Shown one piece after another: positions 26,025-34,192 of a stretch of DNA of 36,955 nt (position 1 is the first letter of the stretch; every line of letters begins with the position of its first letter). The DNA comes from Hallerella porci (GTDB lineage: Bacteria; Fibrobacterota; Fibrobacteria; Fibrobacterales; Fibrobacteraceae), in the NCBI RefSeq assembly GCF_003148885.1, contig NZ_QGHD01000024.1, positions 1 to 36,955 on the forward strand, read 5' to 3'. Position numbers and translations under genes: made by a program. Under the pieces are notes generated by a model. The model saw only the letters and a list, made by a program, of their open reading frames with translations. It ran no database searches and was not told the origin of the DNA.

Positions 26025-27392
26025 ATGCAGTACAAAACGTTGGAATCTCTGTTTGAGAAATTTTCTAAAATCCAAATGTTAGGTCCTATCGGCAGCGGAA
26101 AATCCCGCGTCTTACGAGAATTTGCCGAGCACCACCAAAATGTTGCCCTTTCATCGACAGAACTTCAACGTAAAATTCAGCGAGCGCTTGCACCATTTTG
26201 GCAACAGCGATTCATTAGCCTCCGCGATGATGATGCGCCGCGCGTCCGCGATTTGCTTTTAAAACCAAAATTTTTTCTCAACTCCGAGCATTACGTCGAA
26301 GATGAACCGTTTGCGCAAACCGATCCCGAAAAATTAGGCGAAGCGCTGAAAATGGCGAATCTTCCCGAAACGGTTTTGCGCGTTAAACTGCTCAGCCTTT
26401 CGAATGGAGAATTGCGCCGCATTTTGCTCGCACGCCTTTGGATGGAATCGCCCGAAACCGTTCTCTTAGACGATCCTTTCGGCGGTTTAGATCCCGAATA
26501 TCGCACGCATTTAGCGCAAGCGATTTTAAAAATGGCCGAGACGAATGTAAAACTCGCCGTGAGTTTACAACGCGCCGAAGAATTGCTCCCAAAAATTCCC
26601 GCATTCGTTTACGAAAACGGAGAATTTCACGAATACGAAGGAAAACTTCCCGAAGAAATTGCCGATGCGCCGCGCACGCAAGAAATTTCCACTTATCAAA
26701 TTGAAACGTTGCACGCTCCCGAATCCACCGGCGAAATTCTTTTCGATTTAAATCATATTCACATTTGCTACGGCGCAACTCAAGTCATCAATGACCTTTC
26801 TTGGCAAGTCAAAAAAGGCGAACATTGGGTCGTGATGGGACAAAATGGCGCAGGGAAAAGTACGCTGCTCGCGCTCCTTTCTGCCGATCATCCGCAAATG
26901 TATTCCAACGATATTACGCTTTTTGGAAAGAAGCCGGGTCACGGCCTTAACATTTGGGAACACAAAGCGCAAATCGGATTTTTCTCGCCTGAACTGGCGA
27001 CACAATACCGCGAAAATTTGAATATTATGGAAGTGCTTTGCACCGGTTTTACGACGAATCTCGGGCTCTTTACTCCACCCTCGTGGGAAGAAAAAGCGAA
27101 AGCAAAAAATTGGTTAAAAGAACTCGGCTTTGAAAATCCCGAACGCCGATTTGATGAACTTTCTGCAACCGAACGCCGCTTGATTTTAATCGCGCGCGCT
27201 GCAATTCGTCCGCCGAAAGCGCTAATTCTCGACGAACCCACTCAAGGAATGGGCGCTGAATTTCGCGAACGACTCTTCTCGCTTTTGCAATTCCTTTCCA
27301 AAGAAACGACTCTCATTTTGGTCACGCATTATCACGAAGAATGGCCAGAATGCATGACGCATGTGCTGCACATGCCGAAATTCAGCTTCTAA
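26025..27392 (+). CDS. Double-ATPase ABC protein, ModF-like
   Basis: A 455-aa protein with two fused ABC domains and no membrane part, as in ModF/PhrA. Domain 1: Walker A GPIGSGKS (20-27), signature LSNGE (125-129), Walker B VLLDD (146-150), with Asp where the catalytic Glu normally is and no H-loop histidine, so it may hydrolyse ATP poorly. Domain 2: Walker A GQNGAGKST (272-280), degenerate signature LSATE, Walker B ALILDEP and H-loop VTHYHEE. ModF is linked to molybdate systems in E. coli, but no mod genes are here, so the role is unproven. It ends 6 bp from the convergent adaptor gene with no terminator seen. Confidence 0.8.
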   Translation: MQYKTLESLFEKFSKIQMLGPIGSGKSRVLREFAEHHQNVALSSTELQRKIQRALAPFWQQRFISLRDDDAPRVRDLLLKPKFFLNSEHYVEDEPFAQTDPEKLGEALKMANLPETVLRVKLLSLSNGELRRILLARLWMESPETVLLDDPFGGLDPEYRTHLAQAILKMAETNVKLAVSLQRAEELLPKIPAFVYENGEFHEYEGKLPEEIADAPRTQEISTYQIETLHAPESTGEILFDLNHIHICYGATQVINDLSWQVKKGEHWVVMGQNGAGKSTLLALLSADHPQMYSNDITLFGKKPGHGLNIWEHKAQIGFFSPELATQYRENLNIMEVLCTGFTTNLGLFTPPSWEEKAKAKNWLKELGFENPERRFDELSATERRLILIARAAIRPPKALILDEPTQGMGAEFRERLFSLLQFLSKETTLILVTHYHEEWPECMTHVLHMPKFSF

Positions 27393-27398
27393 ATTTCG

Positions 27399-28682
27399 CT
27401 ACTTTTTCCGCTTTCTCGGTCCCGGCATAAAGGGGCTTCTTTCTTCGCTTTCTTGAGCGATTTCTGCAGCAGATTCTTGCTTGACGACGACAGAATCGCC
27501 ATCGTTTAATCCGAAGAGAATTTGCACATTCACGCCATCGGTAATGCCTGTTTTCACCGGACGGAATGCCGCTTTCCCGTTCACATTGATCCACACATTT
27601 TTGCCTTTGAGTTTCGGCGGGCTCGATGATTTTTTCTTTCCCGCACTGCCCCCACCAAACGACATTCCCGGAGGCGGTGGCGGGCCAAAATCGTCGTCGG
27701 ATTTTTTATGCATCGGCTTCGGAGGTTTTGGCGCATCGCGCGGGTCGAGCATCGGAGTGCCTTCTGCCGGAGAAAATTTAATGGCTGCGACCGGAACGCT
27801 CAACGCATTTTCCACTTCTTCCGTAACGATTGTGCACGTTGCCGTCATTCCCGGGAGCAATTTTAAATCGGGATTTTCTGCGGTGATGACGACAGAATAC
27901 GTCACCACATTCGAAGTCACCGTCGGATTTAATCGAATCGATTCCACGACGCCGTGAAATTTATCGTCTTGAAAAGCGTCCACGGTAAAAGTCACTTTTT
28001 GTCCGGCTTTCACGCTTCCAATATCCGCTTCGTCAACGCTTGCCATGACACGCATTTTCGAAAGGTCTTTAGCTAAGATGAAAAGCGTCGGCGTATTCAT
28101 CGATGCCGCAACCGTTTGCCCAACGTCAACCGATCTCTGCAAAACAACGCCGTCGATCGGACTTTTAATAATGCAATAACTCACATTGAGTTTCGCCTGC
28201 GCCACTTCACTTTCCCGTGTTTTCCACGCGAGCTTTGCCGAGTTCATTTCGTATTCGGCGGTTTCTAAATCCACGGCGCTTGCGCTCCCGCTTTCGGCGA
28301 GTTTTTTCGTGCGATTGAAAACAGAAAGTTTGTGCTCGTAATCGATTTTTGCGCTGGACGCTGCGATTTCTGCTTGATACAATGCCGATTGCAATTTACT
28401 GCGGTCGAGTTCTGCAATCACTTGCCCTTTTTTCACTTTCGAATTAAAGTCCACATTGATTTTGCTAATGTCACCCGAAACCTGCGTGCCCACATTCACC
28501 GTGTCCATCGGCGAAAGAGTTCCCGTCGAAGAAATCGTCGTCTGAATCGTTGCACGCTTCACTTTTTCGCTCACCATCACGCCTGCATTTTGCGCATCCG
28601 ACGGTTTCAAAAAACGAAACGCTGCAAATCCTAAGATTCCCAAAACCACTAAAATCACAAAAATTTTTAGAAACTTTTTCAT
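27399..28682 (-). CDS. HlyD/MacA-type periplasmic adaptor (membrane fusion protein)
   Basis: A 427-aa adaptor linking an inner membrane transporter to TolC. Anchor helix (about 4-22), then the barrel-sandwich half GTQVSGDISKINVDFNSKVKKGQVIAELD, an alpha hairpin (about 95-165), the second lipoyl half IIKSPIDGVVLQRSVDVGQTV and beta-barrel and membrane-proximal parts. A Pro/Gly/Lys-rich insert (about 310-355, including GPPPPPGMSFGGG) is unusual. The start at 28682 overlaps the TolC stop by 4 nt. It is MacA-like, but no MacB permease follows. Confidence 0.9.
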   Translation of the reverse strand: MKKFLKIFVILVVLGILGFAAFRFLKPSDAQNAGVMVSEKVKRATIQTTISSTGTLSPMDTVNVGTQVSGDISKINVDFNSKVKKGQVIAELDRSKLQSALYQAEIAASSAKIDYEHKLSVFNRTKKLAESGSASAVDLETAEYEMNSAKLAWKTRESEVAQAKLNVSYCIIKSPIDGVVLQRSVDVGQTVAASMNTPTLFILAKDLSKMRVMASVDEADIGSVKAGQKVTFTVDAFQDDKFHGVVESIRLNPTVTSNVVTYSVVITAENPDLKLLPGMTATCTIVTEEVENALSVPVAAIKFSPAEGTPMLDPRDAPKPPKPMHKKSDDDFGPPPPPGMSFGGGSAGKKKSSSPPKLKGKNVWINVNGKAAFRPVKTGITDGVNVQILFGLNDGDSVVVKQESAAEIAQESEERSPFMPGPRKRKK

Positions 28683-30004
28683 TGAAATTTCCCCATATAA
28701 AGTTCCAGCAAATGGCGTGCGAGAATGCTTGTATATTTCGCTTGGATAAGAGTACTTTGTGCGCTTTGCCAATTATTTTTCTGCTCTAAAAAATCGGTAA
28801 AAGTAATCGTTCCCGCTTCTCTCTGTTCTTTGGCGACGAGGTAAGCTTCTTCGGCGCTTTCTTCGCCCGCGATTGCCGCTTCCCAAGCTGCATCCGCATT
28901 TTCCACTTGAATATAAAGCTGCTCCAAATTATTTTCCAATTCCTTCTCGGTTTCGCGTTTTGAAACTTGCGCACGCTCGCTTTCGACTTGTGCCGAAAGC
29001 ACTTTTGCCGTTGTCGTTCCGCCATCGATAATCGGAATGTTAATGCCGAGAGAAATGCTATGCGTATAACCATTTTTCATTTGCCGCGCGTACCTATCCG
29101 ATTTCCACGCTTGAAATCCCGAAGTCGCTTCGGCGCCGAGAGTCACCGAAATCGAATTATTGCGATGCGCTTCTTCGACATTTTTCTCCGCCGCTTGAAT
29201 ATTCAAACTATCCGAAATGAGTCCGGGATAATGCGATTTTGTCTGCGTTAAAACTTCTTCGAAAGTGGGAATTTTTCCCAAGTCTTCGGGCTTTTCAAAC
29301 GCCGTTTCTGGGGCGACGATTTGCACCGAATCCGTCCGCGAAATTTCCAAAAGTTGCCTAAGCGTCGTGAGCGAAGAACGTTCCGATTGCAAAGCCGAAA
29401 TTTGCTTTACCTTTGCCTGCGCCGCATCGCTTTTGACGAGCGCTAAATCGCTCCGCGTAATGGTTCCCGCTTCAAAAAATCTTCCGTTTAATGCGACTAA
29501 CGAATCCGAAAGAACGAGCGCCGAATCGGCGAGTTTTCGATTTTCTCCTGCGGCGAGTAAATTGACAAACGCATTCATCACATTTTCTTGCACTTTTAAA
29601 ACGGCAAGTTCTGTGCTGAATTGACTCGCTTTTAACGCAATTTGTTTACTTTCAACGCTTAGTCCATTTGCGCCGCCGTCCCAAATTTTATACGAGCCAG
29701 AAAGTCCGAGATTTAAACGGTAATGATCTTGCGATTGTCCATCAAAAGGCGTATCGTAAAGAGATTGATTTACATAAGCCGAAAGAGTCGGGCGATTAGA
29801 AGCCTTTGACGATAAAAGCGAAGCCTCGGAAGCGCGTTCCGAAAGTTTTGCATTTTCTACATCCAAGCTGCGTTCGCCCGCTAATTTGACGCAATCTTCG
29901 AGAGTGAGCGTCTGCGCAAAAGCACAAGAGCCCGCAGCCAAAAGCGCGAGCATCTTGAAATATAAAAAGCGTATTCTCAGCGATTTCACAAAATTTAGAT
30001 GCAT
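28679..30004 (-). CDS. TolC-family outer membrane efflux protein
   Basis: A 441-aa outer membrane channel. After a signal sequence (MLALLAAGSCAFA, about 19-31) come the long alternating helices and strands of the OEP fold: TLEDCVKLAGERSLDVENAKL, then a second half repeating the pattern from about FEEVLTQTKSHYPGL, with the periplasmic ITRSDLALVKSDAAQAK and ITFTDFLEQKNNWQSAQ segments. GGGGA precedes the chosen ATG closely. It follows the LRAT gene by 22 nt and is coupled to the adaptor. Confidence 0.9.
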   Translation of the reverse strand: MHLNFVKSLRIRFLYFKMLALLAAGSCAFAQTLTLEDCVKLAGERSLDVENAKLSERASEASLLSSKASNRPTLSAYVNQSLYDTPFDGQSQDHYRLNLGLSGSYKIWDGGANGLSVESKQIALKASQFSTELAVLKVQENVMNAFVNLLAAGENRKLADSALVLSDSLVALNGRFFEAGTITRSDLALVKSDAAQAKVKQISALQSERSSLTTLRQLLEISRTDSVQIVAPETAFEKPEDLGKIPTFEEVLTQTKSHYPGLISDSLNIQAAEKNVEEAHRNNSISVTLGAEATSGFQAWKSDRYARQMKNGYTHSISLGINIPIIDGGTTTAKVLSAQVESERAQVSKRETEKELENNLEQLYIQVENADAAWEAAIAGEESAEEAYLVAKEQREAGTITFTDFLEQKNNWQSAQSTLIQAKYTSILARHLLELYMGKFQ

Positions 30005-30026
30005 TTCCCCATGGAAAAGTTGCAGC

Positions 30027-30893
30027 TCATTGTGAAATTTTTTCGGAGGATGATTCGTCTGCGGAAACAGTTTCTGCGGCTTCTGCCTTTTCCGCTTTTT
30101 TCGCACGTTCCTTGCGGAGTTTATCGCGGTCAAGAGTATCTTTTAAGCGGAAAGTCGCATACGTTCCAAGCCCGCCGACAACAGGAAGGAAAAATGGGAA
30201 TAAACTTTCTGCCAAAGTCGAACGTTTTCGAATTCCGATGATAGCGACAAGCGGCGAAAGCGCAAAACCGCACCAAGTGCCGAGCCGTCCAAAATAACGA
30301 TTTCTGCGTTCGCGTCCACGGATGCCTTCGGCCGGTTGCATCGCATCCAAAGTAAAATGAGCGACCAAGAAAGAACCGATTGCAGCCGAAATGCCGCTGA
30401 GCAATAATTGCGCAACCGCGGGCAATTTCCGCGAAAGCCGCGAAATACCAAGCGCATGCACCAAAAATCCAAGGAGCGCAAATCCGATAAGAATTTTCGT
30501 CACCGTCGGACTTTTAAATGTATCGTCGATGCACCAATTCACAAAATGTTCGCAGTTGTTGCTGTATAAATAATACGAACGTTCGTAAAGGCGCTTTTTC
30601 GCCCGTTCCACGGCCGCAGCGCCCGTAAATTTCGCCTGAGGATGTTCTACCACACGAAATCCGTGTCCATCGCAAAATTTTTTAATCGAAGTTTTGACGA
30701 CGCAACCGTAGCGAATCAGCCCGGGCAACCGCAAAATATCCTTCCGAGTTAATGTCCGCGCCATCCCCGAATAATGAATCACGCGGCCGTTTCCGATATA
30801 CAAGCCGTGATGATTAAACCCCGCACGCGGAGAAAGCAAATGAGAACCGAGAGGCGGCTCCGGAATTTTAGATTCATCTACAATTTCACTCAT
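30027..30893 (-). CDS. LRAT-domain (NlpC/P60-superfamily) membrane protein
   Basis: A 288-aa protein. The N-terminal half is a LRAT-like domain: HHGLYIGNGRVIHYSG gives His29 and His40, and NNCEHFVNW gives the nucleophile Cys114, the order seen in lecithin:retinol acyltransferase relatives that transfer or remove acyl groups. Two to three transmembrane helices follow (about 133-152, 160-182, 208-225) and then a Lys/Glu/Ala-rich tail. It heads a run with TolC and an adaptor. Function unknown; an acyltransferase or amidase acting on lipids or peptides is plausible. TATATT (30905-30900) lies 6 nt before the ATG with no Shine-Dalgarno. Confidence 0.75.
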   Translation of the reverse strand: MSEIVDESKIPEPPLGSHLLSPRAGFNHHGLYIGNGRVIHYSGMARTLTRKDILRLPGLIRYGCVVKTSIKKFCDGHGFRVVEHPQAKFTGAAAVERAKKRLYERSYYLYSNNCEHFVNWCIDDTFKSPTVTKILIGFALLGFLVHALGISRLSRKLPAVAQLLLSGISAAIGSFLVAHFTLDAMQPAEGIRGRERRNRYFGRLGTWCGFALSPLVAIIGIRKRSTLAESLFPFFLPVVGGLGTYATFRLKDTLDRDKLRKERAKKAEKAEAAETVSADESSSEKISQ

Positions 30894-30939
30894 ACCGATA
30901 ATATATCACAAAATCGTAAAAATTGACGCTTTCCCGCAC

Positions 30940-30971
30940 AAAAAAAAAGACCCGAGAAATTCTCGAGTCTT
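30940..30971 (-). terminator. Terminator of the tRNA-Val gene
   Basis: On the minus strand AAGACTCGAGA pairs with TCTCGGGTCTT (11 bp, one G-U) around ATT, followed by a run of T. Confidence 0.92.
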
Positions 30972-30976
30972 GATCG

Positions 30977-31051
30977 TGGACGATACTGGATTTGAACCAG
31001 TGACCTCTGCCGTGTGAAAGCAGCGCTCTAAACCAACTGAGCTAATCGTCC
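30977..31051 (-). tRNA. tRNA-Val (anticodon CAC)
   Basis: Read on the minus strand, GGACGAT (1-7) pairs fully with ATCGTCC at the 3' end, then discriminator A. The D arm is GCTC/GAGC, the anticodon stem CTGCT/GGCAG with loop TTCACAC, so the anticodon is CAC (Val, codon GUG). The T arm is ACTGG-TTCAAAT-CCAGT. CCA is not encoded and must be added. Its own promoter and terminator flank it. Confidence 0.95.
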
Positions 31052-31061
31052 AAGCGCCCCA

Positions 31062-31090
31062 AAGATACAAAAGGAATCAAAAATCGTCAA
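31062..31090 (-). promoter_or_regulatory. tRNA-Val promoter
   Basis: On the minus strand TTGACG (31090-31085) and TATCTTTG (31067-31060) are separated by 17 bp; the tRNA begins 10 nt after the TATCTT hexamer. The downstream element fits the TAnnTTTG -7 box known from Bacteroidota. Confidence 0.75.
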
Positions 31091-31098
31091 GATGTCTG

Positions 31099-31128
31099 TA
31101 AAAAAAATCGGCAGAGCCGATTTTTTTA
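31099..31128 (-). terminator. Terminator of the PTS IIA gene
   Basis: On the minus strand a stem of ATCGGC/GCCGAT with a 3-nt loop, extended by seven A-T pairs and followed by T. The upstream arm overlaps the stop codon of the gene. Confidence 0.85.
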
Positions 31129-31590
31129 CAAGTATTTATCTTCAGCGTGGCCGAAAATTTCGACGAAATCAGCTTGCGTTTTCGCATCGATTAAATCTTT
31201 GCGGACTTCGGCGTTCGAAAGGACGCGGCTCACCGACGAAAGAGCTTTCAAATGCGGACCAACCGTATTGCCCGGGCTCACGATTAAAATCAAAAGATGC
31301 ACCGGTTCATTATCCATCGCGTCAAAGTCAATGCCTTTTTCAACGGTTGCAGCGACCATGCACATCCGATCGACGTAATCGATTTTTGCATGCGGAACCG
31401 CAAGACCATAACCAATTCCCGTTGAACGAGTTTGTTCCCGCTTCCAAACGGCATCGAAAATCTCATCCCGATGATCCAGCTTATAAGAAGCGCAAAGCGT
31501 ATCGACCAACTCGTTTAAGATTTGTTCCTTCGTGGAACTTTGCGAGTTGATGATCACACTGTTATCGGCAAATCGTTCAGAAAGACGCAT
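31126..31590 (-). CDS. PTS EIIA domain protein (fructose/Ntr type)
   Basis: A 154-aa stand-alone EIIA domain of the fructose/mannitol/PtsN class. The phosphorylated histidine is H67 in YGLAVPHAKI, and TRSTGIGYG and HLLILIVSPGN are typical of the fold. With no sugar-specific IIB/IIC gene nearby, a regulatory PtsN-like role is more likely than transport. Start supported by AAGGA eight bases upstream. Confidence 0.88.
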   Translation of the reverse strand: MRLSERFADNSVIINSQSSTKEQILNELVDTLCASYKLDHRDEIFDAVWKREQTRSTGIGYGLAVPHAKIDYVDRMCMVAATVEKGIDFDAMDNEPVHLLILIVSPGNTVGPHLKALSSVSRVLSNAEVRKDLIDAKTQADFVEIFGHAEDKYL

Positions 31591-31729
31591 ATTGGTTTCC
31601 TTGTTTCTTCAAATTTTAGTAAAAAAATGCAAAAAGTGCATACTTGTGAGCGAAAAAGCACTTTTCCATTTAGAATATGCCATTTTTGAATGGAAATCTT
31701 CGAAAAAAACGACAAATTTAGCGATTTTT
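31591..31729 (-). promoter_or_regulatory. Spacer upstream of the PTS IIA gene with inverted repeat
   Basis: AAAAGTGC (31632-31639) and GCACTTTT (31658-31665) form an 8-bp inverted repeat with an 18-nt spacer upstream of the PTS gene. The rest is AT-rich without a clear promoter. Confidence 0.3.
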
Positions 31730-32479
31730 TCAATAATTTTTGCAATTTTCCTTGGCAATTTTCACCGGAATTTGCCCGGGAGCGACCGCATTTCCGAGTG
31801 AGCAATATGTAAGGTTTGCTCCAAACGCTAAACTTTTTAAGCGGGATTCTTCCCCCGTTTTCCCCATCGCGAAAAGGGAAAACAATTCAAAATCGGGCGC
31901 ATTTTGGGCGATAAACGGATAAAGTCCCTCGAAATCGCCCCAAGTCGAGCTCATACAAGCGGTTTTAAATCCGTTCGCACGGACCGCTTTCGCCTTTTGG
32001 ATTAAATTTTCAAGTTCCATCGTCGATGAAATTTTCTGAAAATCGTGATGCGAAACTAAAAAGCGAACGCCGCTTTGCGAAAAATCCTTCGCCAATTTCG
32101 GGAAAAGTTCGTCCAAATCTTCGGCTTCAATATCGATAAAATCCGGTTTTACTGCAGCCGAAAGAATATCGCGCCAAAGCGCTTCGCGCCCTAAAGATTT
32201 TTCCGTCGGAAATTTTCCACCGTCGCGTTCGAGGCGAATCGTCCCCACGAGAAGTGCCCGCGGAAAACGCCCGCGGATATTTTCTGCGACATGAGACCAT
32301 TTCACGCCCGCCGGGAGCAAGTCGTAGCGAATTTCCAAAGCGTCGCAGAGTTTTGCAGCTTCTGCGATTTCTCCCGTGGGATTTTCTTCGATTTCTTGAA
32401 ATGTTTTTGCATCGATTACGCCCGCAAGCATCGGCAATAACCGCGAAAAATTTTGATTCAATTTTTGTTCCGAATTCAT
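31730..32479 (-). CDS. aroD: 3-Dehydroquinate dehydratase, type I (AroD)
   Basis: The third step of the shikimate pathway, by a Schiff-base mechanism. LEIRYDLL holds the substrate-binding E49 and R51; H145 in SHHDF is the general base and K172 in GFKTACMS the Schiff-base lysine. MGKTGEESRL and the C-terminal NAVAPGQIP are also diagnostic. Length 249 aa. No other aro gene is adjacent, and 139 bp separate it from the PTS gene. Confidence 0.92.
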   Translation of the reverse strand: MNSEQKLNQNFSRLLPMLAGVIDAKTFQEIEENPTGEIAEAAKLCDALEIRYDLLPAGVKWSHVAENIRGRFPRALLVGTIRLERDGGKFPTEKSLGREALWRDILSAAVKPDFIDIEAEDLDELFPKLAKDFSQSGVRFLVSHHDFQKISSTMELENLIQKAKAVRANGFKTACMSSTWGDFEGLYPFIAQNAPDFELFSLFAMGKTGEESRLKSLAFGANLTYCSLGNAVAPGQIPVKIAKENCKNY

Positions 32480-32723
32480 CGGAAAAAATTTAACTAATCC
32501 GCGAAGAAAAACCAGGCGAAATTATCCTGCGGGGGCAGAAATTTGCCCGCGCTAATTTAATGAAAATTCAAAAATCAATTTCCGCGAAAAAATTCCCCGC
32601 CAATGTTTACAAATGAACTTTTTCTGCGCCGATTCTATTTCAAACTTTCGTCAATTTTTGTATTTTTTCTTTTTAAAAACAACATTTTCGTCGTCTTTTA
32701 ATTTTTTGTTTTAAAGGCTATTT
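32480..32723. other. Intergenic region between aroD and gltD-like gene
   Basis: AT-rich divergent spacer. AAAGG (from about 32712) is the likely ribosome binding site of the next gene. Several T-runs and a TATTTT (32661) occur but I see no convincing full promoter and no known RNA motif. Confidence 0.3.
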
Positions 32724-34130
32724 ATGGAAACTATCGCCGAACTGGATCAGGCTGCGAAAGCGGAACTGGCGCAACTCGCCCAGCTCCCCGCTATCACCAT
32801 GAAAGAAAAGCGCACGATTACGCCGCAAACCGCTGCGGAACTTGCTCCGCTTTCTCGACGCACTACGATGGACGAAACCAATTTAGGTTTTACCGAAGCG
32901 CAAGCCCGCTTAGAAGCGAATCGTTGCCTCAAATGCAAAAAGCCTTCGTGCACTCCCGCTTGCCCAATCGGCATGCCGATTCCCGAATATTTGGAACGCG
33001 TCGCCGCCGGAGATTTTCAAGGTGCAATCGACATTATCCGCAGCACTTCGCTTATTCCTTCGATTTGTAGCCGCGTTTGTCCGCACGAACGTCAATGCGA
33101 ATCGAGCTGCACTTTGGGAAAACTTTTGAAAGACCCGAAAAAAGGCGTTCACTTGGGAAATATGGAACGCTTTTGCGCAGATTATGAACGCGAACATTTG
33201 GGCGGAAAAAAGCCGCTTCCCGTCGGCGCAAACACCGGAAAGAAAATCGCGATCATCGGCTCGGGCCCCGCAAGCATCGGCGCTGCAATCGATTTTCGCG
33301 CTTTCGGTCATCAAGTTGAAATTTTTGAAGAATACGATCAACTCGGCGGCGTTCTCCGCTACGGCATTCCCGAATTCCGTTTGCCGAAGAAAATTTTGGA
33401 TTACGAAATTGCAACGCTAAAACAAATGGGCGTCATCTGCCACACGAAAGTCCACGTCGGAAAAGATGTTTCTATCGATGAACTTTTGCTGCAAGGTTTT
33501 GACGCAGTTTTCGTCGGGAACGGTGCAAGCCTTCCGTCGGTTCCGAAAATTCCGGGAATCGATTTGAAAGGAGTCTTTAACGCGAAAGATTATTTGGAAA
33601 GAGCGAACCGCGGCGCCGCTTTGGAATCGGGGAAAAATGTCATCGTCGTCGGCGGTGGAAATGTCGCGATGGACGCAGCCCGCATGGCTTTCCGTTTGGG
33701 CGCAGAAAAAGTGCGATTCGTTTACCGCAGAACCCGCGAACAAATGCCCGCTTGCTCCGAAGAAATTCACGATGCAACTTCGGAAGGCGCAGAAATTGTC
33801 GAACTTAGAAATCCGTGCGAACTCATCGGTGACGAAAACGGCCGCGTGAAACAAGCAAAGCTCGATGTTTTCACTCTCGGCGAACCCGACGAAAAAGGTC
33901 GCCCCGCTCCGGTCAAAGTCGAAGGCGAATCAGAAATGATCGATTGCGACACCGTCGTCCTCGCCATCGGAAGCAAAACGGCAACCGACGTTCTCGATTC
34001 TGCAAGCGAAGACTCGAAGAAAAAAGTCTACGTCGCAGGCGATGCGCTCTACGGCCCAAAAACCGTTGTCTTAGCCATTCGCACCGGCCGCGAAACCGCC
34101 GCCCAAATCCACAAAGATTTAATGGGCTAA
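32724..34130 (+). CDS. Glutamate synthase small subunit-like flavoprotein (GltD/NfnB type)
   Basis: A 468-aa NADPH- and FAD-binding oxidoreductase. The N-terminal Cys clusters CLKCKKPSCTPACPIGMPI and ICSRVCPHERQCESSC bind two 4Fe-4S clusters; GSGPASIGAA (about residues 177-186) binds FAD and VGGGNVAMDAARMA (about 311-324) binds NADPH. This is the GltD/GltA/NfnB architecture. No glutamate synthase large subunit or NfnA is next to it, so whether it makes glutamate or serves another partner is open. Confidence 0.88.
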   Translation: METIAELDQAAKAELAQLAQLPAITMKEKRTITPQTAAELAPLSRRTTMDETNLGFTEAQARLEANRCLKCKKPSCTPACPIGMPIPEYLERVAAGDFQGAIDIIRSTSLIPSICSRVCPHERQCESSCTLGKLLKDPKKGVHLGNMERFCADYEREHLGGKKPLPVGANTGKKIAIIGSGPASIGAAIDFRAFGHQVEIFEEYDQLGGVLRYGIPEFRLPKKILDYEIATLKQMGVICHTKVHVGKDVSIDELLLQGFDAVFVGNGASLPSVPKIPGIDLKGVFNAKDYLERANRGAALESGKNVIVVGGGNVAMDAARMAFRLGAEKVRFVYRRTREQMPACSEEIHDATSEGAEIVELRNPCELIGDENGRVKQAKLDVFTLGEPDEKGRPAPVKVEGESEMIDCDTVVLAIGSKTATDVLDSASEDSKKKVYVAGDALYGPKTVVLAIRTGRETAAQIHKDLMG

Positions 34131-34146
34131 GAATTCACTTCAAAAA

Positions 34147-34178
34147 AGAAAAGCGTCTCCAAAGAGGCGCCTTTTTTT
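34147..34178 (+). terminator. Terminator of the GltD-like gene
   Basis: GCGTCTC (34153-34159) pairs with GAGGCGC (34164-34170) around CAAA, followed by C and seven T. Confidence 0.9.
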
Positions 34179-34192
34179 GATGGGAAATTAAA

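Noticed and set aside
31554-31805. 83-aa reverse frame upstream of the PTS gene
   Set aside because: It overlaps the start of the PTS gene and the end of aroD, has no recognisable domain and lies in AT-rich spacer.
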